This document shows, one piece after another, positions 11,226 to 22,840 of a DNA stretch of 64,000 bases. The notes beneath the pieces were generated by a model, which had not been told where the DNA came from, made no database searches, and saw only the letters and a program-made list of their open reading frames with translations. Position numbers and translations under genes: made by a program. The first letter of the stretch is position 1. Each line of letters opens with the position of its first letter. The stretch is from Protea cynaroides (Eukaryota > Streptophyta > Magnoliopsida > Proteales > Proteaceae), in contig CM053266.1 in assembly GCA_028583415.1 (NCBI GenBank), forward strand, positions 82,280,149-82,344,148. Reading direction: 5' to 3'.

Positions 11226-11687
11226 GGGGGTATCAATTTTGGGACAAAACCAGTAGCTTGGACTGAGTCGGCCCGAACTAATCTGAAATCAACTTGGACT
11301 GAACTATTATCGTATATGTTATGGGTGGAGGCATGACATATCCTGCAGGCCTCGATTTGGCCCGGGTTAGCCCAAAATTGATCCGAAAAAGTGGACCGAT
11401 GAGCCTGAACCTGATAATGATCCGGACCAAATCGATTTAGACCAAATATTTAACCCTAGTTCACTACTTCAGCCTTCTAGATGGTTTTAACGGGTTTCCT
11501 ATCGAATTTTCAACCCGAACTGGTCAAACTAGCCTGATAAGCTAACCCAATAACAACTCGAAACCGGTGCACATTGCAGCCCACCCAACCTGAAAATCTT
11601 AATGGACATATTTCGTCCAGACCCTCTAAAGCCCAACACCGAATTGGCCAAGCCGAAACCAACCTGCACCGGCCTGTTGACACCCCC
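11226..11687. mobile_element. MITE-like element with GGGGGTATCAA / TTGACACCCCC ends
   Basis: About 462 bp are bounded by inverted ends that match except at one base: GGGGGTATCAA on the left, TTGACACCCCC on the right. The interior is rich in CCGAAC, GGCCCG and CCGGCC words, a composition typical of plant DNA-transposon derivatives and unlike the flanks. No transposase frame is present, and no 8- or 9-bp target duplication is evident. Confidence 0.45.
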
Positions 11688-12907
11688 AAATTCTGTGCGT
11701 TGGTGTACAAGTGGATCAGAATGATCGTGGATTCGTCGGCTTCATGAGTATGGACTTGTCATTGCCCTTTTGCCCAAAATTGTAGGGGACCGTCGGAACG
11801 ACATCTCTATGGGTATTTTTAGAACATGAACTTTCTTTTAATTACCAATTGTTTTATTCCTAATGTTTTTTAAGTCTAGGGTAGGTGTAAAATAGATTTT
11901 TATAAAATAGATTTTTACCTATTTTTTTAAAATGACTTATCATTATGTCACTATCAAGAGATTATTTTTGCATGTTTTTCAAATGTATTTGTTAAATGAC
12001 AAGAATTAACATGTCCAAAATATAATATAATCGTGAATAAGACGAGACTTACGTATTATAATGTCGAAAAATCAAGGAATGAATTAGGCCAAACTGTCTG
12101 ACACGAGACAGACCAAGGAGCATGATACATAAAATAGTAGATATATAATTGATGTCAGCAACAATGACGCCACATGCCTACATGAAGCAGAGGGCAGGAT
12201 TCTGGCCGAGAGAGGAAATGTATCATTCCTGCTTATCAGCCTCCACAATAAGATGCGTGTGTACTAATATAGATTGATGAAGACCGCATCTCCATGAAAG
12301 CAAAGCAGCTGGTTCGGAGACTGCCAGCAACTATTTTCCGGAGTGGTCCCTGAGAATAAATCCCAATCCTCTTGTGTAGATCTGAAGAACTCGAGGTAGG
12401 GTGTATTCCCATTGATGGAGGACACAGAAGAAGATAAAAATTATTGATAGGCAGCTTTAGCCCTTTCGATTAGTTTAATTGGGGACCAATCGCCATGGTT
12501 AAAAATCAACACGTTTGTAGACAGCCATACGTTTTTAGACAGCCATAGAAAGTAGGAACAGATTGCATGGGAATCAAACTTTGGATACACCACCGTTAAA
12601 TCCAGCTATGAATTGTTTGCTCATGCTTAAAAGGAACTCTATCAAAGAATGAACTTCCAAATCATACTGCCCTTGCATATGGCCATATGGGCAATGGAGT
12701 AAGACGTTTAATACCAAATCTGCCCCCTCTTATTGAATGAAGGTTGGGGTGTGTGATTGTATGTACACGGCTTGTGTGTAAAAAATTGAATCGTTGTTTA
12801 AAAAAAAATGTTTGCAAGAACCGGGCAGAAAAGGCATTCATACAAGTTTGAATCTTTATGATCATTGCAACTTCCCCTTTTACTTTCAGGGAAAGCAGGA
12901 CTCTATT
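11688..12907. other. Non-coding stretch, nothing recognised
   Basis: Unique-looking AT-rich DNA. A GC-balanced patch at about 12120-12440 could be a fragment of an old retroelement leader, but no motif supports this. Confidence 0.4.
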
Positions 12908-12909
12908 GT

Positions 12910-12945
12910 GAGAGAGAGAGAGAGAGAGAGAGGGGGAGAGAGAGG
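12910..12945 (+). repeat. (GA)n microsatellite with internal G-run
   Basis: A GAGAGA tract interrupted by GGGGG near 12931-12936. Confidence 0.95.
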
Positions 12946-12949
12946 TCAA

Positions 12950-15368
12950 ATAAAATAACAAAATAATGGTGAAAAGACAAAAAATTCATCATGTTGATAG
13001 GGATGCAATTGAATACATTAGGGGATTGTTGAATGACACCTCTATTGTATTTTGGATATGATACATTGTTTGAATTTCCCTAGAGTCTTATTTCTAACCC
13101 TTTTTTTAAGTCAATGGTGAAAGAGGGTTTTCACATTTACCAAAAAGAAAAAAAGAAGAGGGTTTTCACAAAATCCATGAAAATAATCTCTCATTGACTA
13201 GCATTTTGATAAACATGTGATTGACAAAAGGGGGAGAAAGTTCTGCTCGACTGCAGCCCCTTCGCCCTCTCACATGGGGTGAAATGACCACTTTACCGCT
13301 TTGTCCCTAGTAATTTCACCACCTCTTGTGAGAGTGTATGTGCGCACAGCCGAATAAAGAACCTTGATCTAACAAGAAATTATCCTCACTAAACAAAATT
13401 GGTATATTATGTTAAGAGGACAAAAAAAATGGATACTTTATTAAGAATAGATAAAAAAAAAAAATCCCTCTGATAAATTATAATCCATGTAACGATATTT
13501 TTGTGTTACTTTTTGTTTTATTGGTCTGCCATGGGGGTACAAGATGGGGATTCTGGGCCTGGTTTTCTAAAACCACCAAAACCCAAACCGACACTCCCTA
13601 GTGGGATGATGATGTACTTAGGGGGGTTCAAATAGGGAAGCTTTAGTTTTTTCGTGGGCCAATTTGCTTTCCTACTTTCCCGGCTGAGTTTTTGTTTTTT
13701 CATCATCTGTCGTTTTCCTCTAAGCTGAGCATCTTTCTGATCTGATTTGGCACAAGTTCGTCCTTGAAAATTTTTAACTTGAATTCCATGTTGTCGAGTA
13801 GTATTTACAGCTAGAAAAAGGGGGAAGTCAGACAACATAAGAATCCAAAGCTTCATCTTCTTTTCCTTTTTCTTTTTTTTTTTTTTTTTTTTTTGGTAAG
13901 AAAATCCAAAGCTACTTATGAGCGAGTTGCCGTAAAGTTGTTGATTCTAATCTATGGTGCGACATCATTGTACACATTTTAAAAAAAAAGGGAAAGGAAA
14001 AGGCCGTTCGATACGATTTGATTTGAGAGGATTGAGATGAGTGGGGGGCAGACGGTATATTTCGAAAAATTTCGTTCCCTTCTCTCTCCCAATCCAGTTG
14101 GCAGAGAAAAGACAATATTTCAGACCCACCACCTCTTTCCCGTCCATGAAGGCGAGATTGCTGCCGCATCTCCAAACACCTCCCTTCCCCAAACACATCC
14201 ACACTCACTCAGCCCAATAACATAAGGAACTCATATGTTTTGGGACACAACTGAATGGTCATGGAGTTGATTGTTGTTGGTATAAATATCACCGATCAAT
14301 AAGAGTGCAACCCGTGAATGTTTTCGGATCTGTTAAGTTATTGGGGGAAAAATTCATCTTTCACCAAAGATTACTCTCAGGGGTACATTCGTCATTGACA
14401 GCAAGTCAGGGGAAAATCGTCCAATGAAATTCTGCATTGTACTTCAAGACGTGTGGGATCCACTTCTCATGTAACCACAATAAACCCTACAAATAGTTCC
14501 AAAATTCAAGGTCAAATCATTTTATTCAATATGTTACTGTTTCACCTACTCGCACTATCTGTTTTACCTACCCGCACTAACAACTCTACCCCATAATCCC
14601 TTTCTACCCCTGCTTTATTCATTTACTAGGTCGGACCATCGACTTCATTACTTGTTTGCCTGGAGTCCTGACTTAAGTATTGGAACGACTCTAGGGTATA
14701 AGTCCGACATTTTTTGCCCTATTCTTGTTGTCTACAGGTTGACCCCACTTCAAAAGATCTTGGCGTGGATTATATCAACAACAATTGCAGTCAAATTGTC
14801 TTACACATATGATTAGTAACATGACCTTTGTTGCTAAGGAGTCTACAATGTTGTTAATCAAATGTAGTGTAAAGAGAAAGTAACAAATTAAGAGGATACA
14901 CCTCTAAAGGCACCAGGTGGGACTTGTAAGTAAGAAATGAGTTTCTAACTATTGGATGCAACCACATTATGGTCAAGGAAAATTGGAAATTGCTTGTAGT
15001 GGTCTCGTGCGAATGGCTAGAGTTTGAGGCACTTTATGGTCCCCTCAATGGTCGCAGACAATGTAGCCTAGGCCACCCTTTTGCCTAGGGTTGTAATTAA
15101 GCTTCAGTTAAACGGTAGTTTGCTGTAATTGTGCCATCATAGTCACTTCCTTTGGTGACCAATTGTTCTGACTAAACGTGAGTTCGTTCTTGGCACACTA
15201 GACATACGGTACCCCAGCAGATAAAAGAATAGAATCCCAAGCCATCATGGCTTAGTTGGCTTCTTTGAGATAAATAGTAGTCCATCCTTGAAGCCAACTA
15301 TTGTTGCACTAAACTGGATTAGCTCGCTCAAATTTCCTACACTAGGATGAAAAAGGACACCGTGTAAT
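12950..15368. other. Non-coding stretch flanking the gypsy nest
   Basis: It contains homopolymer runs (T-run at about 13868-13895, A-run near 13980) and short open frames on both strands (for example 13518-13856, -), none with a recognisable domain. The final five bases before element A are GTAAT, the expected left copy of its target duplication; the right copy lies outside the window. Confidence 0.5.
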
Positions 15369-15644
15369 TGTCACATCTCAATTCCGCATTGTTCAGAATG
15401 GTGTGATGAACCGCTAATAAGCCAACGGTTCAACCAAGATCTCAAATAGGCTGTGTCCGTTTGCTTAAACCATACACATCCACAACCATAATCAGAGTAA
15501 ATACACAATAGCAGAAGTCTTAAATATTAAATGAACTGAGAATCTAAATGTGATAATCATAAATAAATACCAATTATCTGTCATTGACTGAGACATAAGT
15601 AAATAAAATAATCAATTACATTTATTCAATAATCCAAATAAAAT

Positions 15645-16190
15645 CTAATCGAAAACGCATGAGTTGTATTCGCATGACAAATCATGCGTCTCCATTATAT
15701 CTTCTGCGTCCATCGTCGCAACATGCCCGAATGCGGGAGCATTCATGTAATCTTCCACGGTCATACCTGCATCATCAACTAAAATATTTGAATTTAAAAA
15801 AGATGAGCACACATCACGGCTCAGGGAGCAAACAAAACAATGCAACAAACATATGCATGCATTCAATTCATATCTGTGGTCTGGTATATAAGTTTGCAAT
15901 GTGCTATAGAAAGGTTTGATGGCCGCCTCACCTCTATACACGAGTGTGTGAAGCAGTCCAATGAATATCGACATTGCTGTCCCACATGCACCCACCATGG
16001 AAACAGTGTACTCAATGGGTATTGGCATTAAAGTGCCACATGCTCTCATACCAACACGTAAGCCCCTATTGGCGAGGGCTTGCAAACTGGGCTCGCAACT
16101 AACCAATCCTAATGTCAAACAGTGTATCAAAGACCTCACCCCAGCATCCCTCAATACATCCATAGAGATAGAGCTAAGGCCCCACGACAC
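15645..16190 (-). CDS. LTR-embedded ORF, element A copy (181 codons)
   Basis: This open frame in the sense strand of the LTR ends ETHDLSCEYNSCVFD and a TAG. Its last 45 codons match the same region of the B, C and D LTRs (pattern VDDAG, TVEDYMNAP, then a His-Asp and Cys-rich end). The middle contains NACICLLHCFVC. There is no known domain, signal peptide or membrane segment. It lies over 1 kb downstream of the LTR TATA box, in what would be the R/U5 part of the transcript. Whether the upstream half is truly coding is unclear, because frame is not kept in D; the C-terminal part is better supported. Confidence 0.45.
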   Translation of the reverse strand: MSWGLSSISMDVLRDAGVRSLIHCLTLGLVSCEPSLQALANRGLRVGMRACGTLMPIPIEYTVSMVGACGTAMSIFIGLLHTLVYRGEAAIKPFYSTLQTYIPDHRYELNACICLLHCFVCSLSRDVCSSFLNSNILVDDAGMTVEDYMNAPAFGHVATMDAEDIMETHDLSCEYNSCVFD

Positions 16191-17305
16191 AGTCAGAGAC
16201 TACACGGTCCGAGACCACCTCTCCTGATGTCCTACGACGTAATAGCTCTGCTAAGGTAATAGCGATACGACGATGTTAGTGGACAAGACTTGAGTAGAGA
16301 TAGAGCTAGAGTCTAGTGACCAGGACACACCACAATGTCACGTCCTCCCTCTGATGCTCCACTCGCATCAAGCACACTAACCACACACATACATTCACAT
16401 GCCTATTCCTAGCATTATCATCATCATCATGTTATAAATAAACAGAATTAAATATGCATGAATATTAATAGCAAGAATATTGGATGACATGTTGAATGCA
16501 CATTACAAGCATACACGCATAGAATCAGTCATGGCATTGGACTCAATAAATCAAAACAGTTTATTATTAGCCAATTAGTTTAGGTCTTGTTCCCTCACCT
16601 TTGATTGAGTGTAGATCCTCTTTCAAGTTTTAAGAATCACTGTTAGATCACTAGAAAAACCTAACAAGTCGATAGATTTTCATTAGAATTAATTCCAACA
16701 GTTTTAATCTTGCTGTATTGCTAGGGTCGCAGGTTGGGTCGCAGGTAGGGTAGCAGGTTTCTGAGACCCCAGGATGTAGGGTCGGTCATAGGGTGGGTTA
16801 CCCATCGACCCCAGGTGCGACCACAGCCTCCCCTGGACTTCCCAAGGGCATGGGAACGATCCTGTAGTCTATTAGGGTCGGTTACCAATCAACCCTATGT
16901 GCTACCATACGTAGTTTGAGTCGACCTTTCATTCTACAGTCAATTTTTTCATGTTTGAATCCTTTAGCTTACTTTTATAGTCCATTCTATGATTGTTCTA
17001 TGGCTCAAAACTCCAAGTTACACACTTTACTTTGTTTACAATGATTTCCTCCATGGATTCCATTGAAATTTATCCATGGATGGATGATTTGGGTTTCTCC
17101 TAAATCTTACCCTCTTTATAAACTATTCTAGGGTCTTACATAATTCATGGCAAATGTATTCATACCTTAGGGTTGCTGAGATTCAGAGATTTCTCTAAAT
17201 TTCTTCTCCAATTCTCCTTCTCTTTTCCTTCTCTTCTCCTTCTCTTCTCTTTTTCTCACATTCAATTAGGGTTTCAAAAGGAGTGAAAAAGGCTAAGGGA
17301 CATCC

Positions 17306-17313
17306 TATTTATA
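17306..17313 (-). promoter_or_regulatory. LTR TATA box, element A
   Basis: On the element strand this reads TATAAATA within CTCTATAAATAGGATG, at the same place as in the B and C LTRs. It is the likely core promoter. Confidence 0.7.
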
Positions 17314-17676
17314 GAGAAAACCTCCCAAAATAAGTCCCATTGAGATTAGGAAAGGATCCCCTTGAAATTAGGAAAGTTTCCTAATTACGGTTTCAGTCTG
17401 TCATCCTAGGGTCGTTGCTAGGGTCACAGGATCCGTCAACCCTAGGGTCTTAAGTCATCCGACCCTAGGACTGAAAAGTCATGGCTTGGACTCTGTTGAG
17501 GTGGGGTCGACCCTACCTGTTTAGGCATGCGACCCTACCCTCAAATTTACTATTTTTGGGTCAATTTCATACCTGGTCTTGTGATTTCCTTCACGCACTT
17601 GGTCCTCTTGGCTTGACCATGATAGGCAGACCTAGTACAAGGTGGTAACACCGGTTAGTTTGATACGGATCTTACA

Positions 17677-17693
17677 ACTCCCCCTTCTTATTA
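17677..17693 (-). promoter_or_regulatory. Polypurine tract, element A
   Basis: Read on the minus strand it is AATAAGAAGGGGGAGT, directly before the 3' LTR start TGTAAGATCC. Confidence 0.85.
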
Positions 17694-20629
17694 AAAATTT
17701 CGTCCTCGAAATTGATATATACCTTCCGAGTCGAAAAGATGAGGGTATTGCTTTCACATAACATTCTCTTCTTCCCATGTGATTTCTTCTATATCTCTAC
17801 TTCTCCCGGTGACTTTAACATAATAGATGTCACGGTTGCGTAGTCGTTGAACCTTTCGGCTGGTGATTTCAGTTAGTGCTACTTCAAATGTCAAATCATC
17901 AGTCAAATCAGGTGGATCTACTGTCAAAACGTGCATTGGATCTCTGACGTACTTCTTCAATAATGAAACATGGAATACATCATGCACACTTGACATAGAT
18001 GGTGGTAGTGCTAATTGGTAAGCCACTTTTCCACGTTTGGCTAGAATCTCATATGGCCCGACATATCTCGGACTTAGTTTTCCTTTTTGTCCAAACCGTT
18101 TTAAACCTCGCATAGGTGATACTTTTAGGAATACCTTATCACCTACGGTAAATTCAAGGTCTCGGCGTCGAGTATCTGCATACTGTTTCTGACGATTCTG
18201 AGCCGTTTTTACTCTTTCCTTGATAATGTCGACTACTCGACATGTCTCTTCAACAAATTCTGATCCAACAATGCTACGTTCTCCAACTTCATTCCAAAAC
18301 AAAGGAGTTCGACACTTCCTACCATACAGTGCTTCATAGGGTGACATCTGTATAGTAGCCTGATAGTTGTTGTTATAAGCGAACTCGATCAATGGTAATT
18401 TTTCATCCCATGATCTTTTAAAATCAATTACACAGGCTCGAAGCATGTCCTCTAAAATCTGAATGGTACGCTCTGACTGTCTGTCCGTCTGAGGATGGAT
18501 TGCAGTACTAAACTTCAATGTTGTACCCATAGCCTTTTGCAATCCTTTTCAAAACTTTGAAGTAAATCGTGGATCTTTGTCGGACACAATGCTTTCAGGT
18601 ACATCGTGTAATCTGACAATATTATCCACATATAACTTAGCTAACCTCTCCAGTGTATACTGAGGTCGTATAGCTATAAATCGAGCCGTTTTAGTCAGGC
18701 GGTCTACAATCACCCAAACTGCGTCAACTACTCGGGGAGTCAATGGTAACCCGGTGACGAAGTCCATAGTGATGCAGTCCCATTTCCATGCTGGTTCCGG
18801 TAACGACTGCAACAGTCCTGCAAGCCTTTGTCATTCAGCCTTCACTCTTTGACAATTTAGGCATTGAGACACGAATTTAGCTACATCTGCTTTCATTCCT
18901 CTCCACCAATATAATTTATTTAAATCATGATACATTTTTGTACTTCCAGGATGTATCGAATAGACGGTGGTATGGGCTTCCTTCATTAGTTGGTGTCTAA
19001 TGTCCAAACTTTCTGTTTCAGGTACACATATTCTTTCTTTGTACTTCAGTACCTTTTCATTGTCCAAGGCGAACTCAGGGATAGTCCTACCTTTTTCAAT
19101 GTCCTTTTGTACCGTTCTTAGATAAGGGTCTGATTTAATAGCTGTTTTCACTTCATCAATTATATCAGGTACAATCTTCAATGTGGCAAACATATTTGAA
19201 AACTGAGGAATAAACCCTTGGTTGGTTGGTTCACCCGGTGCATCTAACACGAACTGCTCATTACCGTAATTGAACACTTTTCCGGTAGTACACATTGCGG
19301 CAGTTGTGTTAACCTCTCATTGAGATTTTGTCATTGCTTTTCTACTCAGTGCATCAGCTACCACATTAGCTTTCCTCGGATGATACTGGATATCACAATC
19401 ATAGTCTTTCAATAGTTCCAGCCATCTTCTTTGTCTCATATTCAGCTCCTTCTGATTAAAGAGATAAGTAAGACTCTTATGATCTGATTTAATCTGAAAT
19501 TTCTCTCCGTACAAGTAATGTCTCCATATCTTGACAGCATGTACCACTGCCGCTAATTCCAAGTCATGAGTGGGATAGTTCTTCTCATGTGTCTTCAGTT
19601 GTCTTGAGGCATATGCAATTACTTGTTCTCCTTGCATAAGTACACATCCTAAACCCAATCCTGACGCATTAGTGTACAAAATAAATGGATGTCCTGGTAT
19701 AGAAATAGTCAAGACCGGAGCAGATATCAATCTAGCCTTCAACGTTTGAAAACTCTTCTCACATTTATCAGTCCAAGCAAACTTTTTGCCCTTCTTAGTC
19801 AAACTGGTGAAAGGTACGGCAATTCGGGAATAGTCTTCCATGAATCGTTGATAATACCCAGCTAGACCTAGGAAACTTTTAATTTTTACAACGCTTTTCG
19901 GTGCTTCCCACTTCACAATGGCTTCAATCTTGCTAGGATCCACTTTAATTCCTTCAGCGGATACAACATGGCCTAGGAAAGCGACTTCATTTAGCCAAAA
20001 CTCACACTTTGTAAATTTGGCGTAGAGCTTCTCTTTCTGTAATCGCTGCAGAGCGACGCTTAGATTCATAATATGAGTTTCCTTGTCCTTGGAGTAGACC
20101 AATATATCATTAATGAATACAATGACCGACGTATCCAACATATCATGGAATACCCGATTCATAAGTTCCATAAAAGTTGCTAGTGCGTTCGTCAATCCAG
20201 AAGACATGACCAAAAATTCATAATGTCCATATCTGGTCCTGAATGCTGTCTTGGGAATATCACCATCCTTAATCTTCAACTGATGGTATCCTGACCGAAG
20301 ATCGATCTTGGAGAACACCTTGGCACCTTGCAACTGATCGAACAAGTCATCAGTCCGAGGCAATGGGTACCGATTCTTGATTGTCAGCTTATTCAGTTCC
20401 TGGTAGTCTATACACAGTCGAACACTACCGTCCTTCTTCTTTACGAATAAATACTGGCACTCCTCATGGTGATATGCTAGGTCTGATGTAACCCTTGTCC
20501 AGTAGTTCTTGTAACTGTACTTTTAATTCCTTCAGTTCGGTAGGAGCCATTCGATAAGGTGCTTTAGATACTGGTGTGGCTCCGGGTATCAGATCTATAA
20601 CAAACTCTGTAGCTGGGCCGGGTGGTAGT
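17694..20629 (-). pseudogene. pol: Element A pol: RT, RNase H, integrase (broken by B)
   Basis: RT lies at about 19950-20620 with KIDLRSGYHQLKI. The catalytic box reads FINDILVY at 20103-20117, where FIDD is expected, so the first catalytic Asp is Asn (codon 20109-20111). RNase H follows (19330-19800, LYTNASGLGLG and DLELAAVVHA). Integrase shows the HHCC finger (HPGSTKMYHDLNKLYWW, then CLNC), WDCITMDFVTGLP, VSDKDPRF and HPQTDRQSERT. The chromodomain-like tail (DIYYVKVTGRSRDIEEITWE) is at about 17760-17860. Stops include TGA for Trp near 18549 and TGA for Arg near 17754. The N-terminal part resumes at 61844. Confidence 0.93.
20625..20629. repeat. Target-site duplication GTAGT, left copy (element B)
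   Basis: GTAGT sits directly before element B and recurs at 61844-61848. Confidence 0.95.
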
Positions 20630-20906
20630 TGTCACACCCCAATTCCGCATTATTCAAAATGGTGTGATGAACCCTTAATAAATCAACGGTTCAATCAGGA
20701 TCTCAAATAGGCTGTGTCCGTTTGTTTAAACCATACACATACACAACAATAATCAGAGTAAATACTCAACAGCGGAAGTCTTCAATATTAAATGAACCGA
20801 GAGTCTAAAGGTGATAGCATAAATAAATTATTCAATTATCTTCTAAATACTAAGACATAAATAAAATATTTAATCAATTACACCGTCTGTATAATTTAAA
20901 TAAAAA

Positions 20907-21422
20907 CTAATAAAAAACGTAAGAGTTGCACTCGCATGATGAATCATGCGATTCCATCAAAACTTCAGAATCCATTGCCGCCGCATGTCCATACATCGGA
21001 GCATTCATATAATTTTCAACCGTGGTACCTGCATCATCAACTAAAAGCATTCGACGTCGAAAGGGTGAGCACACATCACGGCTCACTGAGCAAAGAAAAT
21101 AATGCAACAAACATATGCATGCATTCAATTCATATCTTTGGTCTGGTTTATAAGTTTGCAATGTGCTATAGAAAGGTTCGGAGGCCGCCTCACCTCTATA
21201 CACGAGTGTGTGGAGCCGCCCAATGAATACGGCATTGCCTTCCCACATGCACCCACCGTGGACAAGTATACACCCAATGAAAATGGCATTGCTGTACCGG
21301 CTGCCCATACCAACACGTAAGCCCCTATTAGCGAGAGCTTGCAAACTGGGCTCACAACTAACCAATCCTAATGTCAAACAGTGTATCCGAGGCCTCACCC
21401 CAACATCCCTCAATACATCCAT
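20907..21422 (-). CDS. LTR-embedded ORF, element B 3' LTR copy (171 codons)
   Basis: The open frame begins MDVLRDVGVRPRIHCL and ends ESHDSSCECNSYVFY then TAG. It aligns over its full length with the A copy; the central Cys-rich part NACICLLHYFLC and the RRRMLLVDDAGTTVENYMNA stretch are shared. Compared with C, one Cys of the C-terminal C-x-C-x-x-C cluster is Tyr. No known family. Long reading frames shared by A and B could reflect close LTR relationship, so the coding claim rests mainly on the comparison with C and D. Confidence 0.45.
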   Translation of the reverse strand: MDVLRDVGVRPRIHCLTLGLVSCEPSLQALANRGLRVGMGSRYSNAIFIGCILVHGGCMWEGNAVFIGRLHTLVYRGEAASEPFYSTLQTYKPDQRYELNACICLLHYFLCSVSRDVCSPFRRRMLLVDDAGTTVENYMNAPMYGHAAAMDSEVLMESHDSSCECNSYVFY

Positions 21423-22456
21423 AGAGATAGAGCTAGGGTCTGGTGACCAGGCTGAACCACAATGCCACGTCCCACCCTGATGCCCTACAAAGTATTAGTT
21501 CTGCTAAGATAATGGCGATACGATGATGTTAATGGACAAGACTTGAGTAGAGATAGGACTAGAGTCTGGTGACCAGGCTGAACAACAATGCCATGTCCTC
21601 TTCCTGATGCCCCACTCGCATCAAGTACACTAACCACACACATACATTCACATGCCTATTCCTAGCATCATCATCATCATCATCATGTTATAATAAACGA
21701 AATTAAATATACATGAACAGTAATAACAAGAATAGTAGATGACATGGGATATGCACATTACAATCATACAACATAGAATCATACACGACATTAGACTCAA
21801 TAAACGAAGACAGTTTATTATTAGCCAATTAGTTTAGGTCTTGTCTCCTCACCTTTGATTGAGTGTAGATCATCTTTCAAGCTCTATGAGTCACTTTTAT
21901 ATCACTGGGAAAACCTAACAAATTGATAGATTCTAATTAGAAATAAATCCCAACAATTTAAGCTTGCTGTAAAGCTAGGGTCGCAGGATGGGTTGCAGGT
22001 ATTTGAGACCCCAGGGTGTAGGGTCGGTCATAGGGTCGGTTACCCATCGACTCTATGTGCGACCACAGCCTCTCTGGATTTCTCAAGAGCATGGGGTTGA
22101 TCCTGTAGTCTTGTAGGTCCATTCTAAGAATGTTCTATAGCTCATAACTATGATTTTTACACACTTTCCATTGTCTATGATGATTACTTTCATAGATTCC
22201 TTCGAAACTCATCCATGGGTAGATTGATTTGGGTTTCTCCCAACCCTAACTTCTTCATAAGCTACTCTAGGGTCTTTCATAATTCATGGAGAATGTATTC
22301 ATACCTTAGGGTTGCTGAGATTCAGTGATTTCTCTGAATTCCTTCTCTTTAGTTGTTTATCAAATTCTCCTTCTCTTCTTCTTCTCTTCTTTCTCTTCTC
22401 TTTCCCTCACTCTCAATTAGGATTCCAAAAGGAGTGAAATAGGCTAAGGGACGTCT

Positions 22457-22464
22457 TATTTATA
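22457..22464 (-). promoter_or_regulatory. LTR TATA box, element B 3' LTR
   Basis: TATAAATA on the element strand, aligned with the box in the A and C LTRs. Confidence 0.7.
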
Positions 22465-22823
22465 GAGAAAAACATCCCAAAATACGTCCCATCGAGATTA
22501 GGAAAGGAAATTCCTGAAATTAGGAAAGTTTCCTAATTCACGGTTTCAGTCTGTCACTATAGGGTCGATGCTAGGGTCGCAAAATCTGTCGACCCTAGGG
22601 TCTCAAGTCATCCGACCCTAGGACTGAAAAGTCATGGGTTGGACTCTGTTGAGGTGGGGTCGACCCTACCTATTTATGCATGCGACCCTACCCTCATATT
22701 TACTGTTTTTGGGTCAAATTCATACCTGGTTTTGTGATTTCCTTTACGTACTTGGTCCACTTGCTCGACCATGATAGGTAGACCTGATATAAGATGGTAA
22801 GACCGGTTAGTACGGGTCTTACA

Positions 22824-22840
22824 ACTCCTCCCTGCTTATT
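22824..22840 (-). promoter_or_regulatory. Polypurine tract, element B
   Basis: AATAAGCAGGGAGGAGT on the minus strand, directly upstream of the 3' LTR. Confidence 0.85.

Larger units (their letters stand above)
15369..17676 (-). repeat. 3' LTR of element A
   Basis: A 2308-bp LTR. On the + strand it reads TGTCACATC to GATCTTACA, so in element sense it starts TGTAAGATCC and ends GATGTGACA. From the element's 5' end it contains a GGGTCG-rich block with a TATA box, a CT-rich stretch, a second GGGTCG-rich block, an ATC microsatellite, and the LTR ORF near its 3' end. Confidence 0.93.
20630..22823 (-). repeat. 3' LTR of element B
   Basis: A 2194-bp LTR, TGTCACACCCC to GGGTCTTACA on the + strand. 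It has the same internal order as the A LTR: LTR ORF, ATC repeat, two GGGTCG-rich blocks and a TATA box. Confidence 0.95.

Noticed and set aside
13518..13856. A 112-codon minus-strand frame with a hydrophobic N-terminus
   Set aside because: No recognisable domain, no conserved motif and low-complexity flanks; one frame of this length is expected by chance in several kb.
14700..15360. Old copia fragment on the minus strand
   Set aside because: A DGTI-like word was the only resemblance; no continuous copia domain could be followed.
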